Part shown: in pieces, positions 61,356-64,000 of the stretch | How the letters are laid out: every line of letters begins with the position of its first letter | How positions within the stretch are numbered: position 1 is the first letter of the stretch | DNA from: Marispirochaeta sp963667435 | GTDB taxonomy: Bacteria > Spirochaetota > Spirochaetia > JC444 > Marispirochaetaceae | Direction of reading: 5' to 3' | Assembly: GCA_963667435.1 (NCBI GenBank) | Contig: OY763414.1 | Location: forward strand, 3,472,001-3,536,000 | DNA: 64,000 nucleotides | Notes under the pieces: generated by a model | The model's input: only the letters and a program-made list of their open reading frames with translations | The model's database searches: none | Told to the model about the DNA's origin: nothing | Position numbers and translations under genes: made by a program

Positions 61356-62226
61356 ATTGACATCACCGGTTTTGCTTATCAGTATTGTTTTACTGTCCGC
61401 CGCAGGCTGTTCCGGCGGTAAAGACAGTGCATCTTTTACCGGACTGGTGGAAGGGCGGGTCTATGCTGTTTCGTCGCCCGTAACGGATAAACTGATCAGC
61501 CTGGAGGTCTCTGAAGGTGATGAAGTATCCAGCGGCATGATTCTGGGAGCCATAGATACGGCCTCGTTGAAACTGCAGGTGGAGGCTCTGAAGGCAAAAG
61601 CCGGGCAGATCGGTCTGCAGCTGGATGAACTGAAGATTAATACAGCGCAGGTGGAGGACACCCGCAATTATTATGCCGAGAATTACCGGAAAAACCTGGA
61701 ACTTCTTAAGGTTCAGGCTGTGTCCGACCAGACAGTACGGGATTTGAAATTGAATGCAGATAAGTGGGAGCGTGAACTTGCAGGGCTTGGTATTAAGAAA
61801 CAGACCCTGGAACTGCAGAAAAAGGAAATTGATCTGCAGCTTGAACAGCTTGAACTCTCTATAAGCAAGGGATCTCTTATCAGCCCTGCCTCAGGATATG
61901 TGGATAAGCTCTTTTATGAAACCGGTGAGTTTGTTCCCACCCTCAGACCTGTTATTCAGGTGGTCAGTCTTACGGATGTGTGGTGTTATGTCTATCTTGG
62001 AGAAAATGAGGTCGCGTCTCTCTCTCCGGGACAGGATGTGGAAGCCCGGCAAGGAGAGGCCGTCTTTCCGGCCCGGGTTGAACATATCAACAGCCGGGCG
62101 GAATTTACCCCGAAAGAGGTTCTCACCAGCGATAACCGGGCAGCTCTCGTCTATGCAGTACGGGTCGCTGTAAAGAATCCCGAAGGAATCCTCAAACTGG
62201 GTATGCCCGTGGAGATCCACTGGTAA
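61348..62226 (+). CDS. HlyD/MFP-type periplasmic adaptor lipoprotein
   Basis: 292 residues from the ATG at 61348 (AAGGAGACAGAA upstream), overlapping the tolC-like gene by eight bases. A lipobox is visible (LLSAAGCSGG). It then shows the biotinyl-lipoyl-like half (GRVYAVSSPVTDKLISLEVSEGDEVSSGMILGAID), a long alpha hairpin (about 70-185) and the second half LISPASGYVDKLFYETGEFV. It bridges pump and outer-membrane channel. Confidence 0.93.
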   Translation: MNKLTSPVLLISIVLLSAAGCSGGKDSASFTGLVEGRVYAVSSPVTDKLISLEVSEGDEVSSGMILGAIDTASLKLQVEALKAKAGQIGLQLDELKINTAQVEDTRNYYAENYRKNLELLKVQAVSDQTVRDLKLNADKWERELAGLGIKKQTLELQKKEIDLQLEQLELSISKGSLISPASGYVDKLFYETGEFVPTLRPVIQVVSLTDVWCYVYLGENEVASLSPGQDVEARQGEAVFPARVEHINSRAEFTPKEVLTSDNRAALVYAVRVAVKNPEGILKLGMPVEIHW

Positions 62227-62230
62227 GTCT

Positions 62231-63160
62231 ATGGCTGAACTTATTCAGGCTCAAAACCTGCTGAAGAAGTATGGGGATCTCATTGCCCTGAACCGGGTGG
62301 ATATTGCCGCCAAAGAGGGGAAAATCACCGGTCTTATCGGCCCCGACGGCGCAGGCAAATCGAGCTTTATGAAGATTCTGCTGGGTTTGATCCGGCGGGA
62401 TGAAGGTGATCTGGATCTGTTTGGATCCGACCCCGGTGATGACCGTGATACGGTCCGCTCCCGGGCGGGATATATGCCGGAAGTATTTTCTCTTTATACC
62501 GATCTTTCTGTGGAAGAGAACCTTCTGTTCTCCTTCAGGATCCACCGGGAGAAAGCCGCGGATTTTGCATCACGGCGGGACCGGCTGTACCGCTTTAACC
62601 GGCTGGAAAGGTTTGCCGGCGCCAGGGCCGGGACTTTGTCCGGTGGTATGAAGCAGAAGCTTGCACTTTCCTGTGCCCTTATGCATTCTCCTTCGCTGCT
62701 GGTTCTTGATGAGCCTACCACCGGGGTTGACCCCTTAAGCCGTCGGGAGTTCTGGAATATGCTCCAGGAACTGAAATCCCAGGGGATCACTATTCTTGTT
62801 TCCACCCCTTATATGGAGGAGGCTCTCCTCTGTGACAGTATCTATATGATTAGTCAGGGGAATATTCTTTCCTCGGGGAATCCGGGAACGCTGGTAGCTG
62901 AATACCCCGGTGAAGTTATTGAGTTTACCGGTACTGATCTCGCCCCCCAGATACTGCGGCGGAAACTGTCCGAAGTTCTTACTGCTTTTCCGGTGTTTCT
63001 CTCCGGACGTAAAGTTCATGCTGTTCTGCCCCGGAAGGACAGACAGCTTTTTTCTGAGACCCTCCGGCGTGTTAAAGATATTCCCGCACGGGCGGAGCTG
63101 ATCCGCCCGGATCTGGAAGACCTGTTTCTTGTTTCTGTCATGCAAAGGGAGAATAAATGA
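62231..63160 (+). CDS. ABC transporter ATPase, first copy (YbhF-like N-half)
   Basis: 309 residues. Walker A IGPDGAGKSS, signature LSGGMKQKLALS, Walker B LLVLDEPTTGVDPLSRREF and a switch region STPYMEEALLCDSIYM. It starts four bases after the adaptor stop and overlaps the next ATPase by four bases. In YbhF the two ATPases are fused into one protein; here they are separate. The Ser in VSTPYM replaces the usual switch His, suggesting a degenerate catalytic site. Confidence 0.93.
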   Translation: MAELIQAQNLLKKYGDLIALNRVDIAAKEGKITGLIGPDGAGKSSFMKILLGLIRRDEGDLDLFGSDPGDDRDTVRSRAGYMPEVFSLYTDLSVEENLLFSFRIHREKAADFASRRDRLYRFNRLERFAGARAGTLSGGMKQKLALSCALMHSPSLLVLDEPTTGVDPLSRREFWNMLQELKSQGITILVSTPYMEEALLCDSIYMISQGNILSSGNPGTLVAEYPGEVIEFTGTDLAPQILRRKLSEVLTAFPVFLSGRKVHAVLPRKDRQLFSETLRRVKDIPARAELIRPDLEDLFLVSVMQRENK

Positions 63161-63900
63161 TCAGTATTCAGAATCTGACAAAACAATTTGGTCGCTTCAC
63201 CGCGGTGGATGACATCTCCTTTTCCGTCCACCCGGGTGAGATATTCGGATTTCTTGGGGCAAACGGGGCCGGCAAAACAACAACAATCCGCATGATGTGC
63301 GGCCTGCTTGCACCTACCTCCGGGCAGATATTCTTTCAGGAAGAGGATGTGACCCGCAAGCCGGAGCATATCAAGCAGAATATCGGCTATATGTCCCAGA
63401 AATTTTCCCTCTATGGTGATCTGTCAGTGGAGGCCAATCTCGACTTCTTTGGGGCTGTCTATGGAGTTCCGAGGGAGAGGATTCAGACGGAGAAAACAAG
63501 GCTCAGGAACACCTTCGGAAATGATATTTCCCGGGGGATTGTTTCCCGGCTGCCCATGGGATTCAAGCAGCGACTCGGGCTCTCCTGTTCCCTGCTTCAC
63601 CAGCCTCCGCTGCTGTTCCTGGATGAACCCACTTCCGGGGTTGATCCGGCGGGACGCAGAGAGTTCTGGGAAGATATCTATGATATTTCCAGCCAGGGCA
63701 GAACGGTGCTGGTAACAACCCATTTCATGGACGAAGCCGAATACTGCGACAGAATTGCCATAATGAGTTTCGGCCGACTTATAGATCTGGATACCCCCGA
63801 TGTTATCCGTGCAAAATACGGGGAAGAGACTCTTAATGATGCCTTTATTCGTGCCGTGGAAGAGGACCGTTCACGCAGAGAGCAGGGAAGGGAGGTTTAA
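63157..63900 (+). CDS. ABC transporter ATPase, second copy (YbhF-like C-half)
   Basis: 247 residues. Walker A LGANGAGKTTTIR, Walker B LLFLDEPTSGVDPAGRREF and switch VTTHFMDEAEYCDR. The signature is RLPMGFKQRLGLS instead of LSGGQ, the form usual in the second ATPase of YbhF-type exporters. Together with the first copy it gives a heterodimer with complementary sites. ATGA overlap upstream. Confidence 0.94.
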   Translation: MISIQNLTKQFGRFTAVDDISFSVHPGEIFGFLGANGAGKTTTIRMMCGLLAPTSGQIFFQEEDVTRKPEHIKQNIGYMSQKFSLYGDLSVEANLDFFGAVYGVPRERIQTEKTRLRNTFGNDISRGIVSRLPMGFKQRLGLSCSLLHQPPLLFLDEPTSGVDPAGRREFWEDIYDISSQGRTVLVTTHFMDEAEYCDRIAIMSFGRLIDLDTPDVIRAKYGEETLNDAFIRAVEEDRSRREQGREV

Positions 63901-63902
63901 TT

Positions 63903-64000
63903 GTGGGACTATTCGGTATTATAGCCAAGGAATTCAAGCATATTACCCGTGACTACCGTACCCTAACAGTACTCTTTCTGCTGCCCATTCTTATGATGGT
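63903..64000 (+). CDS. ABC-2 type permease, N-terminus only
   Basis: GTG at 63903, after GGGAGG at the end of the ATPase gene. The 32 visible codons read GLFGIIAKEFKHITRDYRTL followed by VLFLLPILMM, the amphipathic entry helix and start of TM1 of YbhS/YbhR-like ABC-2 permeases. The gene is cut by the window edge. It completes the TetR-TolC-HlyD-ABC exporter. Confidence 0.85.
   Translation, partial: MGLFGIIAKEFKHITRDYRTLTVLFLLPILMM

Noticed and set aside
1..64000. CRISPR arrays, insertion sequences, tRNA or rRNA genes
   Set aside because: No regular direct repeats, transposase genes, tRNA cloverleaf sequences or rRNA-like stretches were recognised by eye; a dedicated scan (tRNAscan, Rfam) could still find something short.

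Overview
The window looks like a chromosomal segment of a free-living or host-associated spirochaete (Spirochaetales-like). This is inferred from mixed base composition near 50% GC, strong GGAGG-type ribosome sites, a bacterial A/V-type ATPase operon, a switch-complex (FliM/FliN-like) module, CheX/CheY-type signalling and several lineage-looking orphan families. No rRNA, tRNA, CRISPR array, insertion sequence or prophage was seen.

Layout. 1-3323: a broken membrane-sensor gene at the edge, a secreted protein and a GumN/TraB-like protein. 3427-11478 (minus strand): a complete Wadjet anti-plasmid defence operon, jetA-jetB-jetC-jetD, with an AAA/DUF4143 ATPase gene placed between jetC and jetD and a VapB-like antitoxin relic beside it. 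11639-14630: a membrane CheA-like kinase, CheX and CheY in one overlapping operon. 14691-16624: agmatine deiminase and N-carbamoylputrescine amidase (agmatine to putrescine). 16683-24367: ordinary accessory genes (APC permease, oxidoreductase, DinB-like, DUF4386, DUF1697, an ECF sigma factor, membrane proteins).

24931-34464 is the most unusual region. Five paralogous proteins of an unrecognised family (three in a plus-strand operon, one heading a minus-strand operon, one apart) surround genes for a PPP-type phosphatase, a HipA/PI3K-like atypical kinase, a pseudokinase with a long charged tail and basic amphipathic helices, and a single-pass membrane protein with a LysM-like C-terminus. This is the best candidate for an undescribed system, perhaps a phosphorylation-controlled assembly at the envelope; the function is not known.

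34654-39329: an FMN-binding-domain lipoprotein with a strong palindromic operator, an FHA-LuxR regulator, a GNAT enzyme, an AEC transporter, a nitroreductase and two gene relics. 39410-51409: a fructose/nitrogen-type EIIA protein, a three-gene SpoA/FliN/FliM-like module whose FliM-like member ends in a FliG-like segment, the nine-gene V-type ATPase operon (H/G-C-I-K-F-E-A-B-D), a UspA-like protein and a second EIIA paralogue. The two EIIA copies bracket the ATPase. 51421-64000: stress and housekeeping genes (GyrI-like, LiaF-like, zinc alcohol dehydrogenase, ketopantoate-reductase-like, YjbQ, DUF3783, ClpB, DJ-1/PfpI) and a TetR-controlled efflux operon (TolC, HlyD-type lipoprotein, two ABC ATPases, permease running off the edge).
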